This document shows, piece by piece, positions 8,092 through 16,482 of a stretch of 64,000 bases of DNA. Made by a program: the position numbers and the translations under genes. Source of the stretch: Thermoflexales bacterium (GTDB lineage Bacteria > Chloroflexota > Anaerolineae > J036 > Brachytrichaceae); NCBI GenBank assembly GCA_019694215.1, contig JAIBCK010000003.1, positions 1 to 64,000 on the forward strand, written 5' to 3'. The notes below the pieces were generated by a model, which saw only the letters and a list, made by a program, of their open reading frames with translations, did no database searches and was not told where the DNA came from. Each line of letters begins with the position of its first letter. Within the stretch, counting starts at the first letter, position 1.

Positions 8092-8817
8092 ATGGCGTAC
8101 TTTCTTCGTGACAGCAACGGCAATCGCTTTGAAGTGACCGGCCCGACCAAGGTCGGACGCGATACGGCCAATCAGCTGGTGATTCCTGATGGCATGGTCT
8201 CGCGTCACCACGCTACCATCTGGGTCGAGAACGGCGCGCTGAATGTGCGCGACGAAGGAAGCGCCAACGGCACAACGGTGAATGGTGTGCGCGTCATGAG
8301 CAGCGCGGTGCTGCATGGCGGTGACCGCATCGCGTTTGGTCAGAGCACCCTGTCGGTGGAGCACGAGCCCGATCCGATCCCGGTCAACCCGAGCGAGATG
8401 AAGACCTTCACGATGCCGCCGGTTTCCGCTGCTGCGCCTGAGCCTGCGGCACCGCCCGTCACTTCGTTCGCGCCGCCGCCCGCCCCGTCGTTCAACCCGC
8501 CGGCCTATTCCGACCCGCTCGGCCAACCGGCCATGCCGCCCCCGCCCGCGGCCCCTGCCTTCAACCCGCCGGCCTACGCCGAGCCGGCTGCACAGCCGGG
8601 CTATCCTCCGCCGCCCGCCGGCGCGTCATTCCCCGTTCCACAGGCGGTGCCGTATCAGCCGCAGGGCGCACCGGCCGGCCTGCCGCAGGCACCGAAAAAG
8701 AGCAACACCGGCAAGATCATCGGCATCGGCTGCCTGGTGCTGTTTTGCCTGTGTGCGACGTTAGGGCTGGTGTACAACTTTGTCATCGGCCCGATGCTGG
8801 CCGCCGGCATGCGATAG
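8092..8817 (+). CDS. FHA-domain membrane protein with Pro-rich linker
   Basis: The FHA domain (about 1-93) keeps the phosphothreonine-binding signature: GRDTANQLVI, SRHHA and EGSANGTTVNGVR. A Pro/Ala linker (about 105-200) contains two copies of a unit with FNPPAY about 19 residues apart. A C-terminal hydrophobic segment (about 208-230) should anchor the protein with the FHA domain in the cytoplasm. It likely reads Ser/Thr-kinase phosphorylation, although no kinase gene is nearby. ATG 8092 is chosen because AGGAGG lies at 8081-8086, 5 nt upstream. The total length is 241 residues. Confidence 0.85.
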   Translation: MAYFLRDSNGNRFEVTGPTKVGRDTANQLVIPDGMVSRHHATIWVENGALNVRDEGSANGTTVNGVRVMSSAVLHGGDRIAFGQSTLSVEHEPDPIPVNPSEMKTFTMPPVSAAAPEPAAPPVTSFAPPPAPSFNPPAYSDPLGQPAMPPPPAAPAFNPPAYAEPAAQPGYPPPPAGASFPVPQAVPYQPQGAPAGLPQAPKKSNTGKIIGIGCLVLFCLCATLGLVYNFVIGPMLAAGMR

Positions 8818-8835
8818 CGCCGGGCGACCAGACAA

Positions 8836-9468
8836 ATGGCAGACAAGAAGGCCGCGGGGAGACCCCGCGGCCTCGATCTCGTTGACCTCGGCTACGACTC
8901 CACCCACTATTACGGCCTGTCGGCACCGGGCGGGTGGCTGCTGATCGATGTGGGATGGCCGGGCACCTTGCCCAAGCTGCGCGCCGCCCACACGCGGATG
9001 GGAATTCAGGAACGCGATTTGCGCTACCTGCTGTGCACGCACTTTCATCCCGACCACGCCGGCATCGCCCAGGACCTCAAGAACCTCGGCGTCAGGCTGA
9101 TCGTCCCGCCTGAACAGGAGCATGGCGCAATCGCCCAACGCACGATCATGCGTCCCCGGGATCCCTACATCGACATCGACATGGCGACCAACCTCACCCT
9201 GCCGCTTGCGGAGAGTGCCGCCTTTCTGGCCAGCGTCGGGATCCCGGGGTGCCTGATTCACACCCCGGGCCACAGCGACGACAGCGTTTCCCTGGTTCTC
9301 GAGGACGGCAGGGCCTTCATCGGCGACTTGTATGGCCGGGCCTGGAGCCCGGAGCCCGACCAGGCCAAGGTCGATAGAAGCTGGCGCGCGCTGCAGGCGG
9401 CGGGCGCGAGGCGCATCTTCCCCGGTCATGGCCCCATCGACCGACCCATCGAGGACTACCTTGGCTGA
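8836..9468 (+). CDS. Metallo-beta-lactamase-fold hydrolase
   Basis: This is a 210-residue MBL-fold protein with the metal-binding motif THFHPDHAG, a second His in HTPGHSDDSV, a bridging Asp in FIGDLYG, and a C-terminal FPGHGP. These are the ligands of a dinuclear zinc or iron site in glyoxalase-II-like hydrolases. The substrate cannot be read from the sequence. It starts 18 nt after the FHA gene and overlaps the following hydrolase by 8 nt, so it is probably part of a short operon. No convincing Shine-Dalgarno site precedes ATG 8836. Confidence 0.85.
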   Translation: MADKKAAGRPRGLDLVDLGYDSTHYYGLSAPGGWLLIDVGWPGTLPKLRAAHTRMGIQERDLRYLLCTHFHPDHAGIAQDLKNLGVRLIVPPEQEHGAIAQRTIMRPRDPYIDIDMATNLTLPLAESAAFLASVGIPGCLIHTPGHSDDSVSLVLEDGRAFIGDLYGRAWSPEPDQAKVDRSWRALQAAGARRIFPGHGPIDRPIEDYLG

Positions 9469-10282
9469 AATTGATACGTTTGACATCTTCCCACGCGGTT
9501 TCCGGCAGCGCGTGCGGCGAACGCGTGGACCTGGGCCGTCGCTCGTGCTCGCGCACGGGTTTGGCGACGATGGCGCGTGCTTCGCCTCGTTCATGCAGCG
9601 CTTTGGCGAGGACCATGACATCGTCGCCATCGACGCGCGCGGGCATGGTGGCTCTGCGCTCCCGGAAGACGGTGATGGATCACCCCAGGCGCTGGCCGAC
9701 GATGTGTTGGCGGTGATGGACGCGCTGGGGCTGCGTGCCCCGATCCTGTGCGGCCACTCGATGGGCGCACTCACGGTGTTGGGTGTCGCTGCGCTGCGAC
9801 CGGAGCGCGTCAGCGCGTTGGTCCTCGAAGACCCGCCGCCGCGCTGGCAGGCCGACGCCCTGTCGCCATCCGATGAAGCGGCCTGGCGTTCGGGGACGCG
9901 AGGCTGGCTGGAAGGCCTGCGTCCGCTGGGTGTCGAAGCCATTGTCGCGCAGCAGCGGCGCGCGGCGCCGACCTGGCCCGAGGTCGATCTGGCACCGTGG
10001 GCGCGCTCGAAGTTGGCGTTTGACCTGGCCTTCATCGAGCGACGTGAGCTTCGCCTGAGCGGTCCGGTCATCGCCCTGGAGAATGTCACGATGCCAACCC
10101 TGCTCGTGACGGGGGATCCAGCGTTGGGCGGGCTGGTCACGCCGGAGGCGGCGGCCGACTTTCGCGCCCGCGTCCCGCAGGCCGAGGTGGCGCGCATCGA
10201 GGGCGCAGGCCACAGCGTGCGGCGGGATCAGCACGAGGCCTACAGCACCGTCGTGCGTGACTTTCTGGCGCGACTGCGTTAG
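9461..10282 (+). CDS. Alpha/beta hydrolase
   Basis: The 273-residue alpha/beta hydrolase fold carries LVLAHGFGDD (oxyanion region), the nucleophile elbow CGHSMGAL, and the catalytic His in EGAGHSVRRD. The acid is probably in TGDPALGG. The substrate is unknown. The start is inferred as TTG 9461, because GAGG lies 6 nt upstream and codons before it read through the metallo-beta-lactamase gene in another frame. The gene overlaps its upstream neighbour by 8 nt. Its stop codon overlaps that of the convergent MFS gene in a shared TTAG. Confidence 0.85.
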   Translation: MAEIDTFDIFPRGFRQRVRRTRGPGPSLVLAHGFGDDGACFASFMQRFGEDHDIVAIDARGHGGSALPEDGDGSPQALADDVLAVMDALGLRAPILCGHSMGALTVLGVAALRPERVSALVLEDPPPRWQADALSPSDEAAWRSGTRGWLEGLRPLGVEAIVAQQRRAAPTWPEVDLAPWARSKLAFDLAFIERRELRLSGPVIALENVTMPTLLVTGDPALGGLVTPEAAADFRARVPQAEVARIEGAGHSVRRDQHEAYSTVVRDFLARLR

Positions 10283-11457
10283 CGCAGCTTCCACCGCGCG
10301 AGGCCTGCCGCGAGCAGCAGTGTCCCGGCGACAAGGCCAAGGACCGCCGGCAGTCCGCTTGCTTCGAACAGCGGCAGCGCCAGCGCCGGCCCGAGTGCCA
10401 GTCCGGCGGACGCCCCGAGCGAGGCGAGCGAGAACATCGTGCCCAGCGCATCCGGAGCCTGATCGCCGACCACGGTGAAGGCGCTCACCAGGGTGAACTC
10501 AAACAGCCCGCCGATCGCGATCAGCGCGAGCGTCGCGGTCGGGAGCGCGTCCTGCCTGAGCGCCCAACCGCCAAGCGCCACCACCACAAGCACCAGGCCC
10601 GCGATGGCGCAGCGCCGTCGCCCAAGCCGGTCGACGAGCAGGCCGGCCACGATGACGGCGATCACTTCCGCAATGGCGATGTCACGCGCGATCTCGCCGA
10701 CCCGGGTGGCCTCCACGCCAAAGCGCTGATTGAGCCACACCCCCCACACCGCGTTGAAGCCCGCGTAGGCGGTAAAGAGCAGGGCCAGCACAAACGTCAT
10801 GGCTTGAACCGTTGTTTGACGGATTACTGCAGCGAAGGGCGGCGCGCTGCCGCGCACGGCGTGGGCGCGGGGTGGGGCGGGCAGGAGAAACGCCACGATC
10901 AGCGCGCCGACGACGGCCAGTCCGCCCATCAGCGCATAGGATGCCCGCGCGCCGAACTGGTCGATGACCACGCCCAGCAGCGGCATCAAGACCAGGCCGG
11001 AGGTGGCGAAGGCGGCGTCCACGATGGCGAGCGCGCGACCGCGTCGTTCGAGCGGGGCCAGCTCGGTGACAAAGGCCTGCTGCGCGGGAATGAAGGCCGT
11101 GCTCGCGAGACCGACCAGCAGCATCGGCAGCGCCACCCATACCCCGGATAGCGTGAACAGCCCGGCCAAACCGGCCACCAGGCAGAGCAGCCCGGCTAGC
11201 ATGACGGCGCGCTGACCGAAGCGGTCGACGGCGCGGCCAAGCCAGGGGGCGGCGATGCCATTCCAGGCGCGAAAGGCGACGATTTGACCGAAGGCCGTCA
11301 CCGTCAGGCCGGCCGCCGTTGCCAGTTGTGGGAGGAACGGGAAGACCATTCGGATCGAGGCGTCAACGATCAGGCGGACGATGAACAGCGGCGCGGCGAC
11401 GGCAAAGGAGAGGCCGGCAATGCGTTGCCAGCGCGACGGGGCGGAGGAAGTGGACAC
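10279..11457 (-). CDS. MFS transporter (DHA-like exporter)
   Basis: The 392-residue protein has about twelve hydrophobic segments. The loop signature RAVDRFGQR after the second helix and its second-half counterpart VDRLGRRRC are typical of major facilitator drug-efflux-like permeases. The substrate is unknown. The start is GTG 11457, which lies 8 nt after a minus-strand TAGAAT and has no Shine-Dalgarno site, suggesting a leaderless message. It converges on the alpha/beta hydrolase with a 4-nt overlap. Confidence 0.85.
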   Translation of the reverse strand: MSTSSAPSRWQRIAGLSFAVAAPLFIVRLIVDASIRMVFPFLPQLATAAGLTVTAFGQIVAFRAWNGIAAPWLGRAVDRFGQRAVMLAGLLCLVAGLAGLFTLSGVWVALPMLLVGLASTAFIPAQQAFVTELAPLERRGRALAIVDAAFATSGLVLMPLLGVVIDQFGARASYALMGGLAVVGALIVAFLLPAPPRAHAVRGSAPPFAAVIRQTTVQAMTFVLALLFTAYAGFNAVWGVWLNQRFGVEATRVGEIARDIAIAEVIAVIVAGLLVDRLGRRRCAIAGLVLVVVALGGWALRQDALPTATLALIAIGGLFEFTLVSAFTVVGDQAPDALGTMFSLASLGASAGLALGPALALPLFEASGLPAVLGLVAGTLLLAAGLARWKLR

Positions 11458-11465
11458 GGGCGGGC

Positions 11466-11471
11466 ATTCTA
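11466..11471 (-). promoter_or_regulatory. -10 element for the MFS gene
   Basis: The minus strand reads TAGAAT, with 8 nt to the GTG start at 11457. This is consistent with a leaderless or nearly leaderless transcript. Confidence 0.5.
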
Positions 11472-11522
11472 TCGGGCGTTTCGCGGCATGAGACGTGTCG
11501 CTGCGGGTGCGCCCCGCTCAGC

Positions 11523-11528
11523 CATAAT
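11523..11528 (+). promoter_or_regulatory. -10 element for the esterase gene
   Basis: CATAAT is followed by exactly 6 nt and then ATG 11535, which places +1 on the start codon. Confidence 0.55.
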
Positions 11529-11534
11529 GCGGGC

Positions 11535-12515
11535 ATGCCACTTGGATTTGACTTTCCGCTCGAAAAACTACAAACGTATCAGGGCATCAACCCCCGCCCC
11601 GCCGACTTTGAAGTGTATTGGGATCAGGCGTTGGCCGAAATGCGGGCCACCGATCCGCAGCTCACGATCACCCCCGCCGAGTTTCAGGCTCCGGGCGTGA
11701 CGTGCTCGGACCTGTACTTCACCGGCGTTGGGGGCGCGCGGGTGCATGCCAAGCTCCTGCAGCCCGAGCCGGCGCGGACAACGCCCGGACCAGCCGTGGT
11801 GTTCTTCCACGGCTATTTTGGCGACTCTGGCGACTGGCTGGATAAGCTGCCGTACGCCGACCGCGGCTTCACCGTGGCGGCGCTCGATTGTCGCGGCCAG
11901 GGCGGCCTGTCCGAGGACAGCGGCGGCACGACCGGCACAACGGTCAAGGGTCATATCATCCGTGGCCTGTCCGATGCGCTGGAGGGGCGACCCGAGCGAC
12001 TGATGTATCGCCAGATCTTCCTCGACTGCGCGCAGCTGGCCGGCATCGTGATGTCGCTTCCGGGTGTGGACGCCACCCGCGTCGGGGCGACGGGGGGCAG
12101 CCAGGGTGGGGCGCTGACAGTCGCCTGCGCGGCGCTCGAACCGCGCATCAAGCGCGCCGCGCCGACCTTCCCCTTCCTGTCGGACTATCAGCGGGTGTGG
12201 GAGATGGACCAGGCCAAGGACGCCTACGATGAGCTGCGAGAGTATTTCCGGCGGCGCGACCCGCTGCACAAGAGCGAGCAACGGGTGTGGGAGGCGCTGG
12301 GCCACATCGACATCCAGCACCTGGCGCACCGCGTTCGCGCCGAGGTGATGTGGACGATTGGCCTGATGGACACAGTCTGCCCGCCCTCGTCGCAATACGC
12401 CTGCTATAACAAGATCCAGTCGCCCAAGCGCATGGTGACGTATGCCGACTACGGGCATGAGATTCGGCTGCCCGGATCAAACGATCTGATCTTCCAATTC
12501 CTGATGGGGCTCTAG
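11535..12515 (+). CDS. Acetyl xylan esterase / cephalosporin-C deacetylase family (CE7)
   Basis: The 326-residue protein matches carbohydrate esterase family 7. It has the RGQGG motif after strand 4 (CRGQGGLSED), the nucleophile elbow GGSQGG, the acid in GLMDTVCPPS and the catalytic His in YADYGHEI. CE7 enzymes are cytoplasmic and remove acetyl groups from xylo-oligosaccharides and related substrates. No signal peptide is seen, in keeping with that. The start lies 6 nt after CATAAT. No sugar-utilisation genes are adjacent, so the physiological substrate is open. Confidence 0.9.
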   Translation: MPLGFDFPLEKLQTYQGINPRPADFEVYWDQALAEMRATDPQLTITPAEFQAPGVTCSDLYFTGVGGARVHAKLLQPEPARTTPGPAVVFFHGYFGDSGDWLDKLPYADRGFTVAALDCRGQGGLSEDSGGTTGTTVKGHIIRGLSDALEGRPERLMYRQIFLDCAQLAGIVMSLPGVDATRVGATGGSQGGALTVACAALEPRIKRAAPTFPFLSDYQRVWEMDQAKDAYDELREYFRRRDPLHKSEQRVWEALGHIDIQHLAHRVRAEVMWTIGLMDTVCPPSSQYACYNKIQSPKRMVTYADYGHEIRLPGSNDLIFQFLMGL

Positions 12516-12523
12516 CGATCCAG

Positions 12524-14026
12524 CTACACCCACAGGGCGCCGCCCACCGTGTCGTGGTCGGGTGGCGCATCGAGGCAGACGCGGCCTGCCAGAAGGTCGC
12601 GCCAGGCGATTCCTTTGCGCCGCCATTCCGCCAGCTCGCCGCAACCGCTGCCCTGGGGGAAGACCTTGCCCGGGTTGAAGCGTTCCGCCGGGTCAAAGGC
12701 ATGCCGCAGCCCGGCCATCGCGGCAAGGTCCTCGCGCGAGTAGACCAGGGTCATGAACTTCTGCTTTTCGAGGCCGATGCCGTGCTCGCCGCTGAGCGTG
12801 CCGCCCTGCTCGACGCACCAGGTGATGACATCGCTGGAGGCCTCGAGGGCGCGCGCGCTCTCGCCGGCCACGCGGCGGTCAAACAGCACCAGGGGGTGAA
12901 GGTTGCCATCCCCGGCGTGGAAGACGTTGGCGATCGGCAGGTGGTATTCGCCTGACACGCGCTGCACCTCGCGGATCGCGGCGGGCAGCTTGCTGCGCGG
13001 CACGACGGTGTCGACGAGGAAGGTGGTCGGCGCGAGGCGGCCCATCGCGCCAAACGCATTTTTGCGAGCCGCCCACACCTGCGTCTGTTCGGCGGCCGTG
13101 CGGGCGGGCCGCACCTCGGTGGCATGGTTGCGCCGGGCAATGCCCTCGATGTCCTGCATGAGCGTGTCGAGTCCCTCCTCGACGCCATCGACCTCGATCA
13201 GCAGCGCCGCGCCGGCGTCCTCCGGAAGCCCGAGGCGATACATGCCGTTCACGGCCTTGAGCGTCAGCGCGTCCATGATCTCGAGTGAGGAAGGCACGAA
13301 GCCGCTCGCAATGGTCTGCGACACGGTGGCGCAGGAGGTCTCGACATCCGGGAAGAGCGCCAGCACGACGCGCACGGCCTCGGGCAGCCGCGTCATCCGC
13401 AGCCAGGCCTCGGTGACCACGCCGAGCATGCCCTCGCTTCCGCACACGATCCCGGTCAGGTCATACCCCGGGCCATACGGCGTGCCATCGCCCGTCCACA
13501 TGCTTTCACCGTTGGGCAGGACGAGCCGCACGCCGAGGACGTGGCTGGCGGTGAAACCGTATTTGAGGCAGTGCGGGCCACCGGCATTGTTGGCGATGTT
13601 GCCGCCGATGGTGCAGGCCTTCTGCGAGGACGGGTCGGGCGCGAACTGGTAGCCATACGACTTGAGGTACTGCGAGAGCTCGAAGTTGAGGACGCCGGGC
13701 TGGACGCGCACACGGCTGTTGCGCACATCGACTTCGAGGATGCGGTCCATGCGCGTGGTGGCAATCACCAGGCCGCCCTGGATCGGGGTCGCGCCTCCTG
13801 CCAGACCGGTCCCTGCGCCTCGCGCGACGACCGGCACGCCGGCCTTGCGCGCCAAACGGACAATGGCTTCCACTTCCTCGTGGCTACGGGGCAGCACGAC
13901 GAGGTCGGGCGCGTGCGTGTCGACGACGCAGGCATCGGCGTCATAGGTGGTCAGCGCCTCGGGAGCGCTCACCACATAGTGCGGGCCAAGCAAGGCGGTG
14001 ATGTCGGCGACCAGCGTAGAGTCCAT
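12524..14026 (-). CDS. glcD: FAD-linked oxidase, glycolate/D-lactate oxidase subunit GlcD-like
   Basis: This is a 500-residue flavoprotein of the GlcD/D-lactate dehydrogenase family. The PCMH FAD-binding domain (about 40-215) includes RGAGTGLAGGA and the flavin-contacting GGNIANNAGG. The C-terminal FAD-oxidase domain (about 220-460) carries HAGDGNLHP and SGEHGIG. It should oxidise glycolate, D-lactate or another 2-hydroxyacid. GlcE and GlcF subunits are not seen next to it. Start M14026 (MDSTLVADITALLG) is preferred over the longer frame to 14158, because it fits family N-termini and lies 7 nt after TAGGAT. About 38 residues at the C-terminus beyond FNPGKVFP look non-conserved. Confidence 0.85.
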   Translation of the reverse strand: MDSTLVADITALLGPHYVVSAPEALTTYDADACVVDTHAPDLVVLPRSHEEVEAIVRLARKAGVPVVARGAGTGLAGGATPIQGGLVIATTRMDRILEVDVRNSRVRVQPGVLNFELSQYLKSYGYQFAPDPSSQKACTIGGNIANNAGGPHCLKYGFTASHVLGVRLVLPNGESMWTGDGTPYGPGYDLTGIVCGSEGMLGVVTEAWLRMTRLPEAVRVVLALFPDVETSCATVSQTIASGFVPSSLEIMDALTLKAVNGMYRLGLPEDAGAALLIEVDGVEEGLDTLMQDIEGIARRNHATEVRPARTAAEQTQVWAARKNAFGAMGRLAPTTFLVDTVVPRSKLPAAIREVQRVSGEYHLPIANVFHAGDGNLHPLVLFDRRVAGESARALEASSDVITWCVEQGGTLSGEHGIGLEKQKFMTLVYSREDLAAMAGLRHAFDPAERFNPGKVFPQGSGCGELAEWRRKGIAWRDLLAGRVCLDAPPDHDTVGGALWV

Positions 14027-14033
14027 GGGGGCT

Positions 14034-14039
14034 ATCCTA
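14034..14039 (-). promoter_or_regulatory. -10 element for glcD
   Basis: The minus strand reads TAGGAT, with 7 nt to the chosen start codon at 14026 and no Shine-Dalgarno site. This suggests a leaderless transcript. Confidence 0.45.
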
Positions 14040-14166
14040 CTGCTGGCGCGCGCCGCCCCGGTCTCACGTGAACGCATTCCGGAAACGGCGGCCCCAGATT
14101 CGGGAGGTCGGGCAGGCGGGTTTTGTGAAGTCTTCCAAAATAATTTAAGTGGGGTCAAACTTCGCT

Positions 14167-14172
14167 TATAAT
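14167..14172 (+). promoter_or_regulatory. -10 element for the metal ATPase gene
   Basis: TATAAT lies 22 nt before ATG 14195. The short leader includes AGGA about 5 nt before the start, so this gene has a conventional ribosome-binding site. Confidence 0.55.
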
Positions 14173-14194
14173 CCGGTCAAGTTTTAGGAAAATC

Positions 14195-16243
14195 ATGACA
14201 AACGCTGACGTCTCCCTGGCATCCCCCAACTCTGGTCCAGCCCTTCCTCGCTGGCGCGCCTGGCTGACCGAGGACCGCATCGCCGCCCTGTTTGTCGCGA
14301 TCACCTTTGTGGCAATGATCAGCGGCGGCCTTGTCGACCGAGCACAGGGTGCCACGCCGCTGCGTAACGCGCTGTTCCTGATCGCCTATTTCACCGGGGG
14401 CTTCTTTGGCGCCATCGCCAGCATCGAGGCGCTTCGCAAGCGCGAAATCGAAGTCGACCTGCTGATGATCCTCGCGGCGCTGGGCGCCGCGGTCGTCGAT
14501 TCGCCCTTCGAAGGCGCGATGCTGCTGTTCCTGTTTTCGCTTTCGAACGTTTTGCAGACGTATGCCATTGGCCGCACCCGCGACGCCATCCGGGCGATGA
14601 TGAAATTGCGCCCGACGGTGGCCACGCTGCTCAAGGGCGGCGCGGAGCGGCAAGTCGGCATCGAGGCGGTCGAGGTCGGCGATGTCTTCATCCTCAAACC
14701 GGGTGACCGGGTCCCGCTGGATGGCGTCGTCATCAACGGTGAGACCGTGATCGATCAGGCGTCGGTCACCGGAGAGTCCATGCCCGTCCATCGCGGCGAG
14801 GGCGCGACGCTGTTTGCCGGCACGATCAACCTGACGGGTTCGGTCAACGCGCGCGTCACGAAGCTGGCCAAGGACTCGACCATCGCCCGCATGATCCAGC
14901 TGGTCGAGGATGCGCAGGGGCGCAAGGCGAACACCCAGCAGTTTCTGGACAAGGCCGAGCGCGTCTACGCAACCGGCGTCATCGTCTTCACGCTGCTGCT
15001 GATCATCGTTCCGGTGCTGTTGTTTCATGAGGACTTCAACACGGCTTTCTACCGCGCCATGACCGCGATGGTCGTGGCTTCACCCTGCGCGCTCGTCATC
15101 AGCACGCCGGCCACGATCCTGTCGGCTATCGGGAATGGCGCTCGGCATGGCGTGCTCTTCAAGGGTGGGGCGAGCCTTGAGGAAGTTGCTCAAATCGCGG
15201 TCGTTGCGTTTGACAAGACCGGGACGCTGACCGTTGGCAAGCCGACCGTCACGGACGTGACGATCATCCCCATCGACGATGCCGTCGCTGGGGCGGCCCC
15301 TGAGGTCGCGGCGCCGCAGTACGCGAATGTCCTGCTTGCCCTGGCCGCGGCGATCGAGGCCAAGTCCGAACATCCGCTTGGGCGCGCCATCCTCGCGGCG
15401 GCCGCGGCGCGCAACCTCACCCTTCCCGAGGTAGAGGACTTCCAGTCCATCACCGGGCGCGGGGTAAAGGGTCGCACCAGCTTCCGCGGTGGCACGGAGA
15501 TCTGGGTGGGCAATGCCGCCCTGTTCGCCGATCAGGCGGTCGATCGCATGCCTTCCGCGCTGGCTGAGGTCGGCCGTCTGCAGGATGAGGGCAAGACCTC
15601 CGTCATCGTCGCGCGACGGCGGCCGGAGGGTGACTTTGTTGCGTTGGGTGTGATCGCCATCGCGGACACGCTGCGGGATGGTGCCGCCGATGTGGTCAAG
15701 TCGCTGCGCGCTGCCGGCGTCAAACGCATCATCATGATCACTGGCGATAGCGCCCGAGTGGCGCGCGCGATCGGCGCTCAGGCCGGCGTGGACGAGGTCT
15801 TCGCCGATTTGCTGCCGGAGGACAAGGTGCGCATCGTGCGCGAGCACCAGCGCTATGGCAAGGTGGCGATGGTCGGCGACGGCGTGAATGACGCGCCAGC
15901 CCTGGCATCTGCCAGCGTCGGGTTTGCCATGGGGGCGGCCGGCACCGATGTCGCGCTCGAGAGCGCCGATGTCGTGCTCATGGCCAATGACCTGGCGAAA
16001 ATTCCCTACGCCATCAGCATGAGTCAGCATGCGCGCCGGGTGGTGTTCCAGAACCTGGCCTTCGCGCTCGGGGTCATCGTCGTGTTGCTGATCTCGGCGC
16101 TGGGTTTCAAATTGCTCCTGCCGCTCGGCGTCGTCGGTCACGAGGGCAGCACCGTGCTGGTCTGTCTCAATGGCCTGCGGCTGCTCGCGTATCGCGATCC
16201 GTTTGCCAGGAAGGCCGCGCCGGCCGCAGCCGTGGCGGCCTAG
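14195..16243 (+). CDS. P1B-type heavy-metal-transporting ATPase (P1B-4-like, SPC/HEGxT type)
   Basis: The 682-residue metal efflux pump has the actuator TGES loop (192-195), the membrane metal site SPC (296-298), the phosphorylated Asp D340 in DKTGT, and the hinge GDGVNDAP. Near the C-terminus HEGST (649-653) matches the HEGGT-type motif that, with SPC, defines P1B-4 pumps. These are associated with cobalt, and in some cases iron, nickel or zinc. There is no N-terminal heavy-metal-binding domain, which is common in that subgroup. It is divergent from glcD. The metal is inferred from motifs only. Confidence 0.88.
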   Translation: MTNADVSLASPNSGPALPRWRAWLTEDRIAALFVAITFVAMISGGLVDRAQGATPLRNALFLIAYFTGGFFGAIASIEALRKREIEVDLLMILAALGAAVVDSPFEGAMLLFLFSLSNVLQTYAIGRTRDAIRAMMKLRPTVATLLKGGAERQVGIEAVEVGDVFILKPGDRVPLDGVVINGETVIDQASVTGESMPVHRGEGATLFAGTINLTGSVNARVTKLAKDSTIARMIQLVEDAQGRKANTQQFLDKAERVYATGVIVFTLLLIIVPVLLFHEDFNTAFYRAMTAMVVASPCALVISTPATILSAIGNGARHGVLFKGGASLEEVAQIAVVAFDKTGTLTVGKPTVTDVTIIPIDDAVAGAAPEVAAPQYANVLLALAAAIEAKSEHPLGRAILAAAAARNLTLPEVEDFQSITGRGVKGRTSFRGGTEIWVGNAALFADQAVDRMPSALAEVGRLQDEGKTSVIVARRRPEGDFVALGVIAIADTLRDGAADVVKSLRAAGVKRIIMITGDSARVARAIGAQAGVDEVFADLLPEDKVRIVREHQRYGKVAMVGDGVNDAPALASASVGFAMGAAGTDVALESADVVLMANDLAKIPYAISMSQHARRVVFQNLAFALGVIVVLLISALGFKLLLPLGVVGHEGSTVLVCLNGLRLLAYRDPFARKAAPAAAVAA

Positions 16244-16292
16244 TCCCTGCGCCCGCGGTGCCGCAAAGCCAGAAACCGGCGGGCCTATCCAT

Positions 16293-16298
16293 TACAAT
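16293..16298 (+). promoter_or_regulatory. Possible -10 element for the pdh operon
   Basis: TACAAT lies 184 nt before pdhA, implying a leader of about 178 nt. That leader contains a hairpin with arms GCTGA (16385-16389) and GGGAA (16392-16396) pairing with TTCCC (16403-16407) and TCAGC (16410-16414). A long structured leader is unusual next to the leaderless genes nearby. Confidence 0.4.
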
Positions 16299-16482
16299 CG
16301 ACGCCTTGTTCCGCCGGGACGCGGAAAAGCGAACACGGGTTCGTGCGCGCCTTGCCGTGATGTGGGGGAAACACACAACGCGGTGCTGAGTGGGAAGGGT
16401 CATTCCCGTTCAGCGGACAACGCGCGTACGGCGGACGTGCGGCGCACCCGGCGCCGCAACTTCAGGAGACTGGGATATCAAG

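Noticed and set aside
12903-13652. Open frame opposite the GlcD-like gene
   Set aside because: Ser/Arg-rich shadow of a well-supported flavoprotein gene.
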